Positions 25,888-34,431 are shown, counted from the stretch's first letter. The stretch is 64,000 nt of DNA from BOG-908 sp963795825 (GCA_963795825.1 CAWCIW010000005.1:806001-870000); one strand, 5' to 3'. The notes: a model not told the origin generated them from the letters alone. Numbers and translations are program-made.

Positions 25888-26058
25888 GGAAGGCCTTCTT
25901 TTTCGAGAAAAAGAAGCAAAAAGCTTTTGCTCCGTACGCCTGCACCACGGCACCATACGGTTCTGCCAGTGCGCGTATTTGCAGAACGTGATGGAGCCGT
26001 GGTGCAGGCGGGGGAGCAAAAGTTTTTTGGTCCTTTTTTTCAAAAAAGGACTGCTTGC
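25888..26058. repeat. hairpin repeat locus 11 (paired)
   Basis: Half a is type A with CTTC/GAAG. Half b is type B with GTCC/GGAC. The spacer has GCCTGCACCACGGC and GCCGTGGTGCAGGC arms. It starts five nt after the DppC-type stop and ends a few nt before the DppB-type start, inside an apparent operon. Confidence 0.9.
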
Positions 26059-26063
26059 TACCT

Positions 26064-27038
26064 ATGAAACTAGCAGCCGCCCGCATATCGCAGATGTTGT
26101 TCGTAATGTTCGGCATAAGCGTGCTCGTATTCCTGATCTTCTTTGCCACGCCAGGCGCCGATCCCGCCGCGCGCATCGCCGGCCGTAACGCCTCGCCCGA
26201 AGTCCTCGCCGCCGTGCGGCATGATTTCGGCCTGGACCGACCAATCCCCGTGCAATACGCGCTGATGATGAAGCGCCTGTTCATCACGCAGGATCTGACG
26301 AGCTTCGTCAATCGCGGGCAGCGCGTGATACCGGAGATCGTGGCTGGCGCGCCTGTCACGCTGTCGCTTGTGACGGGGGCCGCGGTGTTGTGGGTGCTCG
26401 GCGGGCTGGCGATCGGGATTGCGGCGGCGCTGACGCGCGGTGGTGTTACCGACCGGGTGCTGATGGTGGCGGGGCTGGTCGGTGTGTCGATGCCGGTGTT
26501 CTGGGTGGGGCAGATGGCGAATTTGCTGACGCAAAGCCGCATGCACGAGAGCTGGTTGTTCTCGTGGGTGCCGCCGCTGGGCTATACGCCGCTCAGCGAG
26601 GATCCGGTGCTGTGGTTCAAGACGATGCTTATCCCGTGGGCAACGTTGGCGTTGCTGTATATGGGGCTGTATGGGCGCGTGCTGCGCGCGAGCCTGATCG
26701 AGGCGTATCAGGAGGATTTCGTGCGCACGGCGCGGGCGAAGGGGCTGAGCGAGACGCGCATCCTTTTGCATCACGCTTTGCGCACGTCGCTGATCACGTT
26801 TGTGTCGCTGTTCGGGCTGGATTTCGGGGCGCTGGTGGGCGGTGGGGCGCTGTTGACGGAGGTGGTGTTCAGCTTGCAGGGCGTGGGCAAACTTACGTTC
26901 GACGCGCTGCAGAATCTCGATCTGCCGGTGATCATGGCGTGCGTGATGTATGCGTCGTTCTTCGTGGTGGCGGCGAATGCTTTGGTGGATGTTGCGTATG
27001 CGCTGCTCGACCCGCGGGTGCGGCTGAAGCGTGGCTGA
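26064..27038 (+). CDS. peptide ABC transporter permease, DppB-type
   Basis: 324 residues from ATG at 26064; a TTG at 26055 is unlikely. It has N-terminal TM1 (ISQMLFVMFGISVLVFLIFFATPGADPAAR), the long periplasmic segment of DppB proteins, then a permease domain with SMPVFWVGQMANLL and the EAA loop DFVRTARAKGLSETRILLHHALR. It ends eight bases inside the first ATPase gene, showing tight coupling downstream. Confidence 0.9.
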   Translation: MKLAAARISQMLFVMFGISVLVFLIFFATPGADPAARIAGRNASPEVLAAVRHDFGLDRPIPVQYALMMKRLFITQDLTSFVNRGQRVIPEIVAGAPVTLSLVTGAAVLWVLGGLAIGIAAALTRGGVTDRVLMVAGLVGVSMPVFWVGQMANLLTQSRMHESWLFSWVPPLGYTPLSEDPVLWFKTMLIPWATLALLYMGLYGRVLRASLIEAYQEDFVRTARAKGLSETRILLHHALRTSLITFVSLFGLDFGALVGGGALLTEVVFSLQGVGKLTFDALQNLDLPVIMACVMYASFFVVAANALVDVAYALLDPRVRLKRG

Positions 27039-28005
27039 TCCGTTGTTGGAAGTGCACGATCTGTGCATCGATTTCCGCACGCGGCAGGGCGTGGTGCGCG
27101 CGGTGGATTGCGTCTCGTTCAAGGTTAGCACAGGGGAGATCGTGGGGCTGGTGGGCGAGTCCGGATCGGGCAAGACGCTGACGATGATGTCCGTGCTCGG
27201 GCTGATTTCCGACCCGAACGCGATGGTGTCCGGCTCGATACGCTACAAAGGGCGCGAACTGGCCGGCGCTTCGGCGCGCGCGTTGCGGGCGGTGCGCGGA
27301 CGCGAGATCGCGATGATCTTCCAGGATCCGATGAGTGCGATGAACCCGGTGCACACGATCGGCTGGCAGATCGTGGAGCAGATACGCGCGCATCTGCCGC
27401 TGTCGCGCGGCCAGGCGCGCGACCGTGCGATGGATCTGCTGGCGCGCATGGGCATACCGGCGCCGGAGGCGGCATTCGGCCGCTATCCGCATCAATTGTC
27501 CGGCGGGATGCGGCAGCGCGCGATGATTGCGATGGCGCTGAGCTGCGATCCGTCCTTGCTGATCGCGGACGAGCCGACGACCGCACTCGACGTGACGGTT
27601 CAGGCGCAGATTTTGGCTTTGTTGCAGGCACTGCGGGCGGATTTCGGTTCCAGCATCATCGTGATCACGCATGATCTAGGCGTGGTGGGCGAAATCGCGG
27701 ACCGGGTGATGGTGATGTATGCCGGCCGCTTGGTGGAGCGCGGTGCCGCGCGTGACATCCTGGCGCATCCCGCGCATCCCTACACGCAGGGGCTACTGGC
27801 GAGCATTCCGCCGATGCACGGTCCGCGGCCGCTTCGCCTGGCGGCCATTCCGGGCGCGCCGCCCGCGCCGGCGGAGCGTCCGGCGGGCTGCGCGTTCCAG
27901 CCGCGCTGTGCACGTCGTTTTGCGCGGTGCTTGGACCGGCCTGGGTTTTCCGCGCGCGGAGGCCAGGAGGCCGCGTGCTTTCTGCTCGACGGCGCGCCCG
28001 CATGA
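27031..28005 (+). CDS. peptide ABC transporter ATPase, DppD-type
   Basis: 324 residues from GTG at 27031, which overlaps the permease end. Walker A is GLVGESGSGKTLTMMSVLG, the Q-loop is IFQDPMSAMNP, the signature is LSGGMRQRAMIAMAL, and Walker B is LLIADEPTTALDVTVQAQIL. The C-terminal oligopeptide/dipeptide domain carries the Cys cluster CAFQPRCARRFARC seen in DppD/OppD. It overlaps the next ATPase by ATGA. Confidence 0.93.
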   Translation: MADPLLEVHDLCIDFRTRQGVVRAVDCVSFKVSTGEIVGLVGESGSGKTLTMMSVLGLISDPNAMVSGSIRYKGRELAGASARALRAVRGREIAMIFQDPMSAMNPVHTIGWQIVEQIRAHLPLSRGQARDRAMDLLARMGIPAPEAAFGRYPHQLSGGMRQRAMIAMALSCDPSLLIADEPTTALDVTVQAQILALLQALRADFGSSIIVITHDLGVVGEIADRVMVMYAGRLVERGAARDILAHPAHPYTQGLLASIPPMHGPRPLRLAAIPGAPPAPAERPAGCAFQPRCARRFARCLDRPGFSARGGQEAACFLLDGAPA

Positions 28006-28949
28006 TCCTGCTGGAAGCGGTCGCATTGTCGAAAACCTACCCCGTCGGGCGTGGCCGTCTGCTGCATGCGGTGGACGGCGTGTCGTTGCGCGTGATGCGC
28101 GGCGAAACGCTGGGGCTGGTGGGCAAATCCGGCTGCGGAAAATCCACGCTGGGCCGGTGCCTGCTGCGGCTGCAGCCGGTGTCGGGCGGCGCCGTTCGGT
28201 TCGATGGTGCGGACATCACGCACCGTTCGATGCGCGCGCTGCGGCCGCTGCGAACGCGCATGCAGATGGTGTTCCAGGATCCTGTGGCGTCGCTCAACCC
28301 GCGCCGCCGCGTGGGTGACCTGATCGCAGAGCCGTTGCGCGTGCATCGCGCCGCCGACGGTCCGCGCCGTAGTGCGCGGGACGTGTCGGCGCGTGTGGCG
28401 GAACTGGTGGAACTCGTGGGGCTGCGCACCGACCAGATGCAGCGCTACAGCCACGAATTCTCCGGCGGGCAGCGCCAGCGTATCGGCATCGCGCGCGCAC
28501 TGGCGCTCGGCCCGGAGCTTATCGTGGCCGACGAACCCGTCTCCGCGCTCGATGTGAGCGTGCAGGCGCAGGTGGTGAACCTGCTGATGGATTTGCAGGA
28601 GCGCCTGGGCCTGACGATGCTTTTCATCGCGCACGATCTGGCGGTGGTGCGCCAGGTGGCGACGCGGGTGGCGGTGATGTATCTCGGCTCGATCGTGGAG
28701 ACCGGGCCCACGCTCGAAGTCTTCGCGCAACCGGCGCATCATTATACCGCGGCGCTGCTGGCGTCGGTGCCTGGCGTAGGTGGCGGTGCGCCGCCTTTGC
28801 GTGGCGAGGTGCCCAGCCCGCTCGATCCGCCGCTTGGGTGCAAGTTTCACACGCGATGCGGGCGGGCGGAGGCACGGTGTTCGGCGGAGCGGCCGGTGTT
28901 GCGCAGCGTTGGAGACGGGCGCGAGGTGGCTTGCCACTTCCCAATTTAA
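28002..28949 (+). CDS. peptide ABC transporter ATPase, DppF-type
   Basis: 315 residues. Walker A is GLVGKSGCGKSTLGRCLLR, the Q-loop is VFQDPVASLNPRRRV, the signature is FSGGQRQRIGIARAL, and Walker B is LIVADEPVSALDVSVQAQVV. The C-terminal Cys motif is CKFHTRCGRAEARC. ATG at 28002 overlaps the DppD stop. It completes a binding protein, permease C, permease B, D, F importer; the solute is unknown. Confidence 0.93.
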   Translation: MILLEAVALSKTYPVGRGRLLHAVDGVSLRVMRGETLGLVGKSGCGKSTLGRCLLRLQPVSGGAVRFDGADITHRSMRALRPLRTRMQMVFQDPVASLNPRRRVGDLIAEPLRVHRAADGPRRSARDVSARVAELVELVGLRTDQMQRYSHEFSGGQRQRIGIARALALGPELIVADEPVSALDVSVQAQVVNLLMDLQERLGLTMLFIAHDLAVVRQVATRVAVMYLGSIVETGPTLEVFAQPAHHYTAALLASVPGVGGGAPPLRGEVPSPLDPPLGCKFHTRCGRAEARCSAERPVLRSVGDGREVACHFPI

Positions 28950-28970
28950 GCTTGCGCGGGGTTCCGGCAG

Positions 28971-29075
28971 GGCAAGAAAATCACCAAGGACGCCAAGTCA
29001 GCCAAGAGCACCAGGAGACCTCTTCTTGGCGTCCTTTGCCAGCTTGGCGTCCTTGGTGATTCCTCTTGCTTGCCC
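28971..29075. repeat. nested long inverted repeat
   Basis: Arms 28979-28997 and 29043-29061 are perfect 19-nt complements (AATCACCAAGGACGCCAAG and its reverse complement). Outer GGCAAG/CTTGCC bases extend the pairing, and an inner CCAAGAG...CTCTTCTTGG hairpin nests inside. It lies between the convergent DppF-type and DDAH-like genes. It is unrelated in sequence to the AT-rich hairpin family. It could be a bidirectional terminator or a dispersed repeat. Confidence 0.85.
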
Positions 29076-29124
29076 ACCCGCAACACGCAATCGGCTTGCA
29101 GGCGCCTCGATTAAGGCAGCGCCC

Positions 29125-29979
29125 TCAGTTGCTCGTCCGATCCAGCCGCAGCGTCATGCAATACGCGCCACCGCCCGACAGGATGAACGGGTCGAGATTG
29201 ACATCCCGCACCGCGTATCCCCGCCCCTCGAGCAGCCCGCGCACATGATCAGGCGCCCGCGCCATCACCACGGTCCGCTCGATATTCACCGCATTCACGC
29301 AGAATGCCGCGGCATCTTCCGCACTCGCCTCCAGGCGCTGCTCCGGCGCCACATGCGCGTGGATCAATGCCAGCGCTTCCGGCGTGAACGCCGGCGGATA
29401 GAACAGCACTTCGCCGCCGGTCAGCGGGCAGAAACACGTATCCAGGTGGTAGAACTGGCTGGTGGCGAGTTCCAGCGCCACCACGGGCTTGGCAAAGAAG
29501 CGTGCCACCTCGTCGGTTGCCGCCTGGATCGAGCGCTGGCCGTAGCCGCACCAGAAAATCTGGCGGGTGCGATCCCAGATGGCGTCGCCGGCGCCCTCCT
29601 GAAAGCAGCCCTGGGGGAAGATCGCCACCTCTTGCAGCAGCCCGCGCGCGCGGAAGCCTTCCAGCGCCGCATGGTTCGGGTCTTCTTCGCCCCGGCGCTC
29701 CGCGCAGGCGAAGCGCGCCACGATCGCGCGGCCATCCAGCACGACGGCGGCGTTGGCGGGAAACACCATGTCCGGCTGGCCCGGCACGCCGGCCACGATC
29801 TCCAGCGTGGCACCGGCGCCTTCCAGCGCGGCGCGCAGCGAGTCGAAACTGGCACGCGCATCGGCGGCGTGGCCAGCGGGGTCCGCCGCCCAGTCACCTG
29901 GCTTCATCCAGGGATTGATCACGTAACTGACGTTAAAATGCGCAGGATCGACGAGCATGATGCTCGGTGAGACGGTCAT
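29125..29979 (-). CDS. dimethylarginine dimethylaminohydrolase / amidinotransferase family enzyme
   Basis: 284 residues from ATG at 29979. It has the five-fold pseudo-symmetric guanidino-group-modifying fold. Motifs are PDMVFPANAAVVLDG near 70-84, the catalytic His in FYHLDTCFCPLTGGEVLFYPPAF (about 178-200), and the C-terminal nucleophile Cys in ILSGGGAYCMTLRLDR. It would hydrolyse N-dimethylarginine, arginine or a related guanidine to citrulline-type products. It is single, with its own reading direction; substrate identity is not decided by sequence. Confidence 0.85.
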   Translation of the reverse strand: MTVSPSIMLVDPAHFNVSYVINPWMKPGDWAADPAGHAADARASFDSLRAALEGAGATLEIVAGVPGQPDMVFPANAAVVLDGRAIVARFACAERRGEEDPNHAALEGFRARGLLQEVAIFPQGCFQEGAGDAIWDRTRQIFWCGYGQRSIQAATDEVARFFAKPVVALELATSQFYHLDTCFCPLTGGEVLFYPPAFTPEALALIHAHVAPEQRLEASAEDAAAFCVNAVNIERTVVMARAPDHVRGLLEGRGYAVRDVNLDPFILSGGGAYCMTLRLDRTSN

Positions 29980-30282
29980 TGGGGCAGCCTTATCGGGGAA
30001 AGAGCGTGGATGCGCGACAGGACGGCTCAAGCGCAGCCGCCGTGTAGCCGATCACAAAACGATTGTCAGCCGGGAACGCGACAACGGCTCGCCTTGCCTT
30101 CTCTCCCTCGCCCGCGAGCAGGTAACGTAAGCCGCGGGCCCTGCCCCCCGCACCCCGTCACGCGAGGGCATAACGCGGCCAGTCGGCGCCAGACCGCTGG
30201 GCTTCGCCCCGATCCAGGAGCAACTTTCCATGCGGCGCGCGTTTCAGTGTCACTTCGCGACTATTGCAAGGGGTTACGCACG
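29980..30282. other. 303-nt gap without a recognisable gene
   Basis: This lies between the divergent DDAH-like gene and the small DUF3309 gene. Open frames cross it but have no family resemblance or ribosome binding site. A TTGTC/GACAA inverted pair occurs near 30060-30080. I see no tRNA or terminator. Confidence 0.5.
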
Positions 30283-30453
30283 ATGGGCCTGATACTTTTG
30301 ATTATCCTGGTGGTGCTGCTGTTCGGCGGCGGACTGGGCACCACGTTCGGCGGCTGGGGCGGCGCAACATACGGCCATTACGGCTACGGCGGCATCGGCC
30401 TCGGCACCATCCTGCTGATCGTCCTCATCGTTCTTCTCCTCCGCCGCGCCTAG
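30283..30453 (+). CDS. DUF3309-type small membrane protein
   Basis: 56 residues. A hydrophobic start (MGLILLIILVVLLFGG) is followed by a Gly/Tyr-rich middle (GWGGATYGHYGYGGIG) and a second membrane segment ending LLLRRA. This is the usual layout of short DUF3309 proteins found in many alphaproteobacteria, function unknown. The start follows GCAAGGGG at a good distance. It ends four nt before a strong palindromic terminator. Confidence 0.8.
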   Translation: MGLILLIILVVLLFGGGLGTTFGGWGGATYGHYGYGGIGLGTILLIVLIVLLLRRA

Positions 30454-30456
30454 CCC

Positions 30457-30492
30457 AGAAGCGAGCGGCACCCCGGGGTGCCGCTCGCTTCT
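30457..30492. terminator. perfect 18-bp palindrome, bidirectional terminator
   Basis: AGAAGCGAGCGGCACCCC is followed immediately by its complement with no loop bases, giving a 36-nt perfect palindrome. It sits between the ends of the convergent DUF3309 and mnmA genes, three to four nt from each stop. No U-tract is evident on either side. Confidence 0.7.
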
Positions 30493-30495
30493 GCC

Positions 30496-31557
30496 TTACG
30501 CCGCGCGGCTGATGAAGCCGCCGCCAAGCACACGATCGCCGTCATACAGCACGCAACCCTGCCCCGGCGCCGGTAAGGCCTGCGCCTCCAGCTCCACCAC
30601 GGCGCACCCGCTTGCGCCCGGGAGAACGCGTGCCGCCCGCATCCCATCCCGCGCCCGCAGCTTCACGTGGCACGCCACGCCGTCCGCCGCCGGATCGATC
30701 AGCCAGTTCATCTCGCGCAACGCCAGTCGCGTCGTCCCGGTGCTGCGCGGCCCGACTATGACACGTCGCGTGCCCGGCTCCAGCCGGACCACCACATCGC
30801 CCTGCGGCACCGCCACGCCCAGCCGCTTGGCCTGCCCGACCGTATAGCGCCCGATGCCCTGGTGGCGCCCCAGCACCGCCCCGTCCGCGCCGACGATGTC
30901 GCCAGCCTCGGCCGCATCCGGACGCAGCCTGGCCACCAGATCGGCGTAACTGCCGTTCGGCACGAAACAGATATCCTGGCTGTCCGGCTTCTCGGCCACC
31001 GCGAGCCCCAACCGCGCCGCCGCCTGGCGCACGGTCGCCTTGTCCGTCATGTCGCCCAGCGGAAACCGGCAGAACTCTAGCTGCGCACGGGTGGTAGCGA
31101 ACAGGAACCAGCTCTGGTCGCGCTGCGGGTCGGCCGCGCGGTGCAGTTCCGCGCCATCTGGCCCCTCCACACGACGCACGTAATGGCCGGTCGCCAGTGC
31201 CTCGGCGCCGAGGTCACGCGCCATGCCGAGCAAATCGGTGAATTTCGGGCCCTGGTTGCAGCGCACGCAGGGCACCGGCGTCTCGCCCGCGGCGTAGGTG
31301 TCGGCGAAATTGTCGATCACGGCGGCGCGGAACCGCGCCTCCGCGTCGATCACGTAATGCGGGATGCCGAGGCGGTCGGCCACGTCGCGCGCATCGTGTA
31401 TGTCCTGCCCGGCGCAGCACGCGCCGCGGCGCGCGGCCGCGGCGCCGTGGTCATAGAGCTGGAGGGTGATGCCGATCACGTCGTGGCCGGCCTCGTGCAG
31501 CAAGCCGGCTACGACGCTGCTGTCCACGCCGCCTGACATGGCTACGACTATGCGCAA
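30496..31557 (-). CDS. mnmA: tRNA-specific 2-thiouridylase
   Basis: 353 residues. It thiolates U34 of Lys, Glu and Gln tRNAs. The PP-loop is RIVVAMSGGVDSSVVAGLL, the catalytic Cys pair is in PVPCVRCNQGPKF and QDICFVPNGSY, and there is HQGIGRYTVGQAKRLG. The start is TTG at 31557, because ATG at 31539 would cut off the beta strand before the PP-loop. The long upstream frame from 31740 only reads through a hairpin repeat and is not real. No Shine-Dalgarno sequence is obvious. Confidence 0.92.
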   Translation of the reverse strand: MRIVVAMSGGVDSSVVAGLLHEAGHDVIGITLQLYDHGAAAARRGACCAGQDIHDARDVADRLGIPHYVIDAEARFRAAVIDNFADTYAAGETPVPCVRCNQGPKFTDLLGMARDLGAEALATGHYVRRVEGPDGAELHRAADPQRDQSWFLFATTRAQLEFCRFPLGDMTDKATVRQAAARLGLAVAEKPDSQDICFVPNGSYADLVARLRPDAAEAGDIVGADGAVLGRHQGIGRYTVGQAKRLGVAVPQGDVVVRLEPGTRRVIVGPRSTGTTRLALREMNWLIDPAADGVACHVKLRARDGMRAARVLPGASGCAVVELEAQALPAPGQGCVLYDGDRVLGGGFISRAA

Positions 31558-31584
31558 TTTTGGGTAGGCCTTCAGTGAGGGAGG

Positions 31585-31754
31585 CAAGTAAGCAGTCCTT
31601 TTTTGAAAAAAAGGACCAAAAAACTTTTGCTCCTCCGCCTGCCCTGCGGCCAACCTCTTTCTGCGAGAACGTGTGTCGCCCACGGAGCCGAAGCCGCCGT
31701 GCAAGCGGGGGAGCAAAAGTTTTTTGGTCCTTTTTTTCAAAAAAGGACTGCTTG
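31585..31754. repeat. hairpin repeat locus 12 (paired)
   Basis: Both halves are type B with GTCC/GGAC stems and AAAAAACTTTT tails. The spacer (about 75 nt) has CCGCCTGC and GCAAGCGG arms. It lies just upstream of mnmA and downstream of the lipoprotein gene (stop 31764). Confidence 0.9.
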
Positions 31755-31763
31755 CCTTGCCTT

Positions 31764-32231
31764 CTACGAAGTCGGCCCAGCCGCCTGAACGGCAACCGCG
31801 ACGTTCAACGTCGTGTAGCCGCTCTGCCCGCGCACGATCAGGTGGACGGTAAAATTATCCGACCCCACGAAGCCTGGCGTCGCCGCATATTCCACGCTCG
31901 TCTTTCCGTTGTAGCGCACCACGGCATCGAGCCCGTGCAACGGGCGGACCGGCACCAGCGGCGCGTCATACGGCTGGCCGTTGCTGGCCGTCAGCTTGGC
32001 CGCGCAGTAGCCGCCCTCGTTGCTGATCGTCATGTTCACGGTGGCCGTGCCGCCATCCGTCACGTGGAAGGGGGCCACGGTGCACAAGGCCGCCGGCGCC
32101 GGGCCGCTGTGGAACGGCAGCCGCGCTGGAGGCGCCTCGGCCACCGGCGGCGGCGCCGACTGGCACCCGGTCAGCAGCAGGGCGCACACCAGCGTGCCGG
32201 AAGCAAGGATTGAGGCGGGACGTGGCTGCAC
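31764..32231 (-). CDS. putative lipoprotein
   Basis: 155 residues with a type-II signal: hydrophobic ASGTLVCALLLTGC with lipobox L-T-G-C, then a Pro/Ala-rich linker. The mature part has ISNEGGYCAAKLTASNGQPYDAPLVPV and GFVGSDNFTVHLIVRGQSGYTTLNVAVAV, resembling a cadherin/Ig-like beta domain. I do not recognise a family. It is expected in the periplasm anchored to a membrane. Confidence 0.75.
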   Translation of the reverse strand: MQPRPASILASGTLVCALLLTGCQSAPPPVAEAPPARLPFHSGPAPAALCTVAPFHVTDGGTATVNMTISNEGGYCAAKLTASNGQPYDAPLVPVRPLHGLDAVVRYNGKTSVEYAATPGFVGSDNFTVHLIVRGQSGYTTLNVAVAVQAAGPTS

Positions 32232-32412
32232 TGGAACGAGGACTCCGCTGTTTGGGCGTTAGCGGCAAGGCCATAGCGTGACCAAGGCTGACGGGCCAGT
32301 AGCAGCGAAGTGTAACCCGATCACAACAGCCTTCGATTTTAGGTTGCGTCGGCCCCGCGCACCCGATTTATCTCATGCCAACCACCCCCGACCGCATCCG
32401 CCGGAGTTCCCC

Positions 32413-32982
32413 ATGCGCACACGAACCACCACCCTGCTCGCTGCCGGATGCCTTGCCGCCGGCTTGGTCGCAGCACCCGGCCTGCAAGCGGCCACCAAAC
32501 ATACCAGGTCCAGCCGGACGACGACGGTTGCCGCCCCGGCGTGCGAATTCGCCGCGGACCGCACCGCGTTCGATATCGAGGGGCTGAAGAGCCAGCTCAT
32601 GCTGACCGCGCTCGCCTGCAAGCAGCAGGACAAATACAACGAATTCATGTCGCGCTTCAAACCGCAGGTGGCCAGCGCCGAGGCCGGTCTCGCGACCTAT
32701 TTCAAGCGCTCGTATGGCCGCCAGGGGCAGACGCAGTACGACGCCTACATCACCAATCTGGCCGACGAGCAGGAAAAGGACGGGCTGAAATCCGGCAGCG
32801 CCTACTGCGAGAATCTCAACGTGATGTTCGACGAGGTGATGAGCCTGCACGACGCGTCGGAGCTGCACGACTTCACCAATGCGAAGATCATCGCGCAGCC
32901 GATGACGTTCGAGACGTGCACGGGCGCGGCGCCGGTTACCTCGGCGCATAAGGCTAAGCGTAGCAAGACGAAGCACGCTTAA
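32413..32982 (+). CDS. hypothetical exported protein
   Basis: 189 residues from ATG at 32413, chosen for its signal peptide (TTTLLAAGCLAAGLVAAPGLQA) and the GGAG just upstream. The mature part is helical: DIEGLKSQLMLTALACKQQDKYNEFMSRFKPQ, a conserved-looking Cys trio (CEF, CKQQ, CENL), then a Lys-rich tail (HKAKRSKTKHA). I do not recognise the family. Bacterial proteins with this ACKQxxxYN layout are usually annotated only as hypothetical. The repeat begins right after its TAA. Confidence 0.75.
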   Translation: MRTRTTTLLAAGCLAAGLVAAPGLQAATKHTRSSRTTTVAAPACEFAADRTAFDIEGLKSQLMLTALACKQQDKYNEFMSRFKPQVASAEAGLATYFKRSYGRQGQTQYDAYITNLADEQEKDGLKSGSAYCENLNVMFDEVMSLHDASELHDFTNAKIIAQPMTFETCTGAAPVTSAHKAKRSKTKHA

Positions 32983-33113
32983 GGCAAGCAGTCCTTTTTC
33001 GAGAAAAAGGACCAAAAAGCTTTTGCTCCCTGTCGGCGTGTTGGGGAAGTTCTCCCCGACAGGGACCAAAAGTCTTTTGCTTCTTTTCTTCAGAAAAGAA
33101 GGCCTTGCTTACT
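32983..33113. repeat. hairpin repeat locus 13 (paired, short spacer)
   Basis: Half a is type A with GTCC/GGAC. Half b is type C with CTTC/GAAG and AAAAGACTTTT. The spacer is about 42 nt, with CTCCCTGTCGG and CCGACAGGG arms. Both flanking convergent genes stop at its edges (TAA 32980-32982 and TAA 33111-33109). Confidence 0.92.
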
Positions 33114-34224
33114 TAAGTATTATCTCCACGCGCCGGTTCTGCGGCTCGCGCACACCCTTCGCGGTCTGCACCAGCGGATTGCTCTCGCCATACCCGTGAA
33201 TGCTGATCTCACCGCGCGACACACCGTCGCGCACCAGCTCGGCCTCCACACTCTGCGCGCGACGCACCGACAGGCGCTGGTTATACGCGGCGGTGCCCGA
33301 TAGGTCCGTGTAGCCGTTCACCTGTATCTGCGTGGTCTGCACATGCGTCGATGCGGAGGCCGCTTCCGCCACGATCTGGCGCGCGCGCGTCGTCAGGTCC
33401 GCGCGGTCCCAGTCGAAGAACACCAAATAGGTGCGGCTTTCGGTCACCGGCGGACTGGCCACCGCCTGCTCCGCCTGCTTCTGCGCGATCACCGCGCGTG
33501 GCGTGAACAACGCGTAGCGCAAGCCGAGCATGGCGCTGTGATTATAGTCGGAGGTGATGTCCGCGTTACCGCGGGCGATGCTGAGCGGCTTCGGGCCGAA
33601 CGGGCCGCGCTCGCCGATCGAGGCGCCGTTGAACTGGCCATTATCCGTCACGCTGAAGAAGCGGTATTCCGCGGTGAGGGACAGCCCGGGCACGAACGCC
33701 ACCGGGAACGACAGGCCGAAGATCCCCTGGTAGGCGAACGCGCCCGAAGTGCCGTCCGCGCGGAAGCTGTAGGGCGTGTTGGTGCCGAGCGTCTGGATAT
33801 GGTCCCAGCGGGCGAAGCTGTAGCCCACGCCGGCGCCGAAATACGGATAGACGTAAGGGCTGCCGATATCGAGGTCGAACAGCGCATTGACCATGCCGCC
33901 GTAATTCTGCTGCTCGCCGCCGGAGCGGGTGGGGAACGGCGTGCCGAGATACTGGCGCAGGCCGTTGTAGCGCCAGTCGCCTTCCAGCTCCACGCGGAAG
34001 CCGTTGCCGAAGCCGTAGCCTGCGGCACCCACGCCGACAGCGCCACCGGTATCGAAGCGAAGCTTGCCGGCGGGAAATTCCGGGTTGAGGCGCAGGGTTT
34101 CGTCCTGCAGGAGGTTACCGCCGCCGCCGAGGCTGACATACGGGCCGGTGACGGGCTGGGCGTGGGCCGCGCTGAGGGAGGCGAGCGCCAGGCTTGCGGT
34201 CGAGAGCAGTATGCGGCGGTTCAT
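33109..34224 (-). CDS. OmpA-like outer-membrane beta-barrel protein, copy 1
   Basis: 371 residues from ATG at 34224 with AGGAG upstream and a signal peptide ending SAAHA. An eight-strand barrel (about 23-245) starts QPVTGPYVSLGGGGN and has alternating aromatic strands. The C-terminal OmpA peptidoglycan-binding domain (about 265-371) has YLVFFDWDRADLTTRARQIV, VNGYTDLSGTAAYNQRLSVRRA and NRRVEIILK. It links the outer membrane to peptidoglycan. The next gene is a paralogue, about 280 nt away and transcribed ahead of it. Confidence 0.9.
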   Translation of the reverse strand: MNRRILLSTASLALASLSAAHAQPVTGPYVSLGGGGNLLQDETLRLNPEFPAGKLRFDTGGAVGVGAAGYGFGNGFRVELEGDWRYNGLRQYLGTPFPTRSGGEQQNYGGMVNALFDLDIGSPYVYPYFGAGVGYSFARWDHIQTLGTNTPYSFRADGTSGAFAYQGIFGLSFPVAFVPGLSLTAEYRFFSVTDNGQFNGASIGERGPFGPKPLSIARGNADITSDYNHSAMLGLRYALFTPRAVIAQKQAEQAVASPPVTESRTYLVFFDWDRADLTTRARQIVAEAASASTHVQTTQIQVNGYTDLSGTAAYNQRLSVRRAQSVEAELVRDGVSRGEISIHGYGESNPLVQTAKGVREPQNRRVEIILK

Positions 34225-34256
34225 GATCGGCGGTCTCCTGGGAGGGCAGGCGAAGG

Positions 34257-34431
34257 AAGGAAGGTCTTCTTTTTTGAAAAAAAGAAGCAAAAAACTTTTG
34301 CTCCTTACGCTTGCACCACGGCCTGCGCTCTTTCTGCAAGCGCAAGCGCCGGCAGACGCAGTGGGAGCCGTCGTGCAGGCGTAAGGAGCAAAAGTTTTTT
34401 GCTTCTTTCTTTCAAAAAAGAAGGCCTTCCT
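34257..34431. repeat. hairpin repeat locus 14 (paired)
   Basis: Both halves are type B with CTTC/GAAG. The spacer has TTACGCTTGCACCACGGC and GCCGTCGTGCAGGCGTAA arms. It separates the two tandem OmpA-like genes and is distinct from the conventional terminator at 34447. Confidence 0.9.

Noticed and set aside
31557..31740. N-terminal extension of MnmA starting inside the repeat.
   Set aside because: The extra residues only translate the hairpin repeat; the same KKRTKKLL and FFEKKDQKTF peptides appear wherever the repeat is read, so they carry no protein signal.
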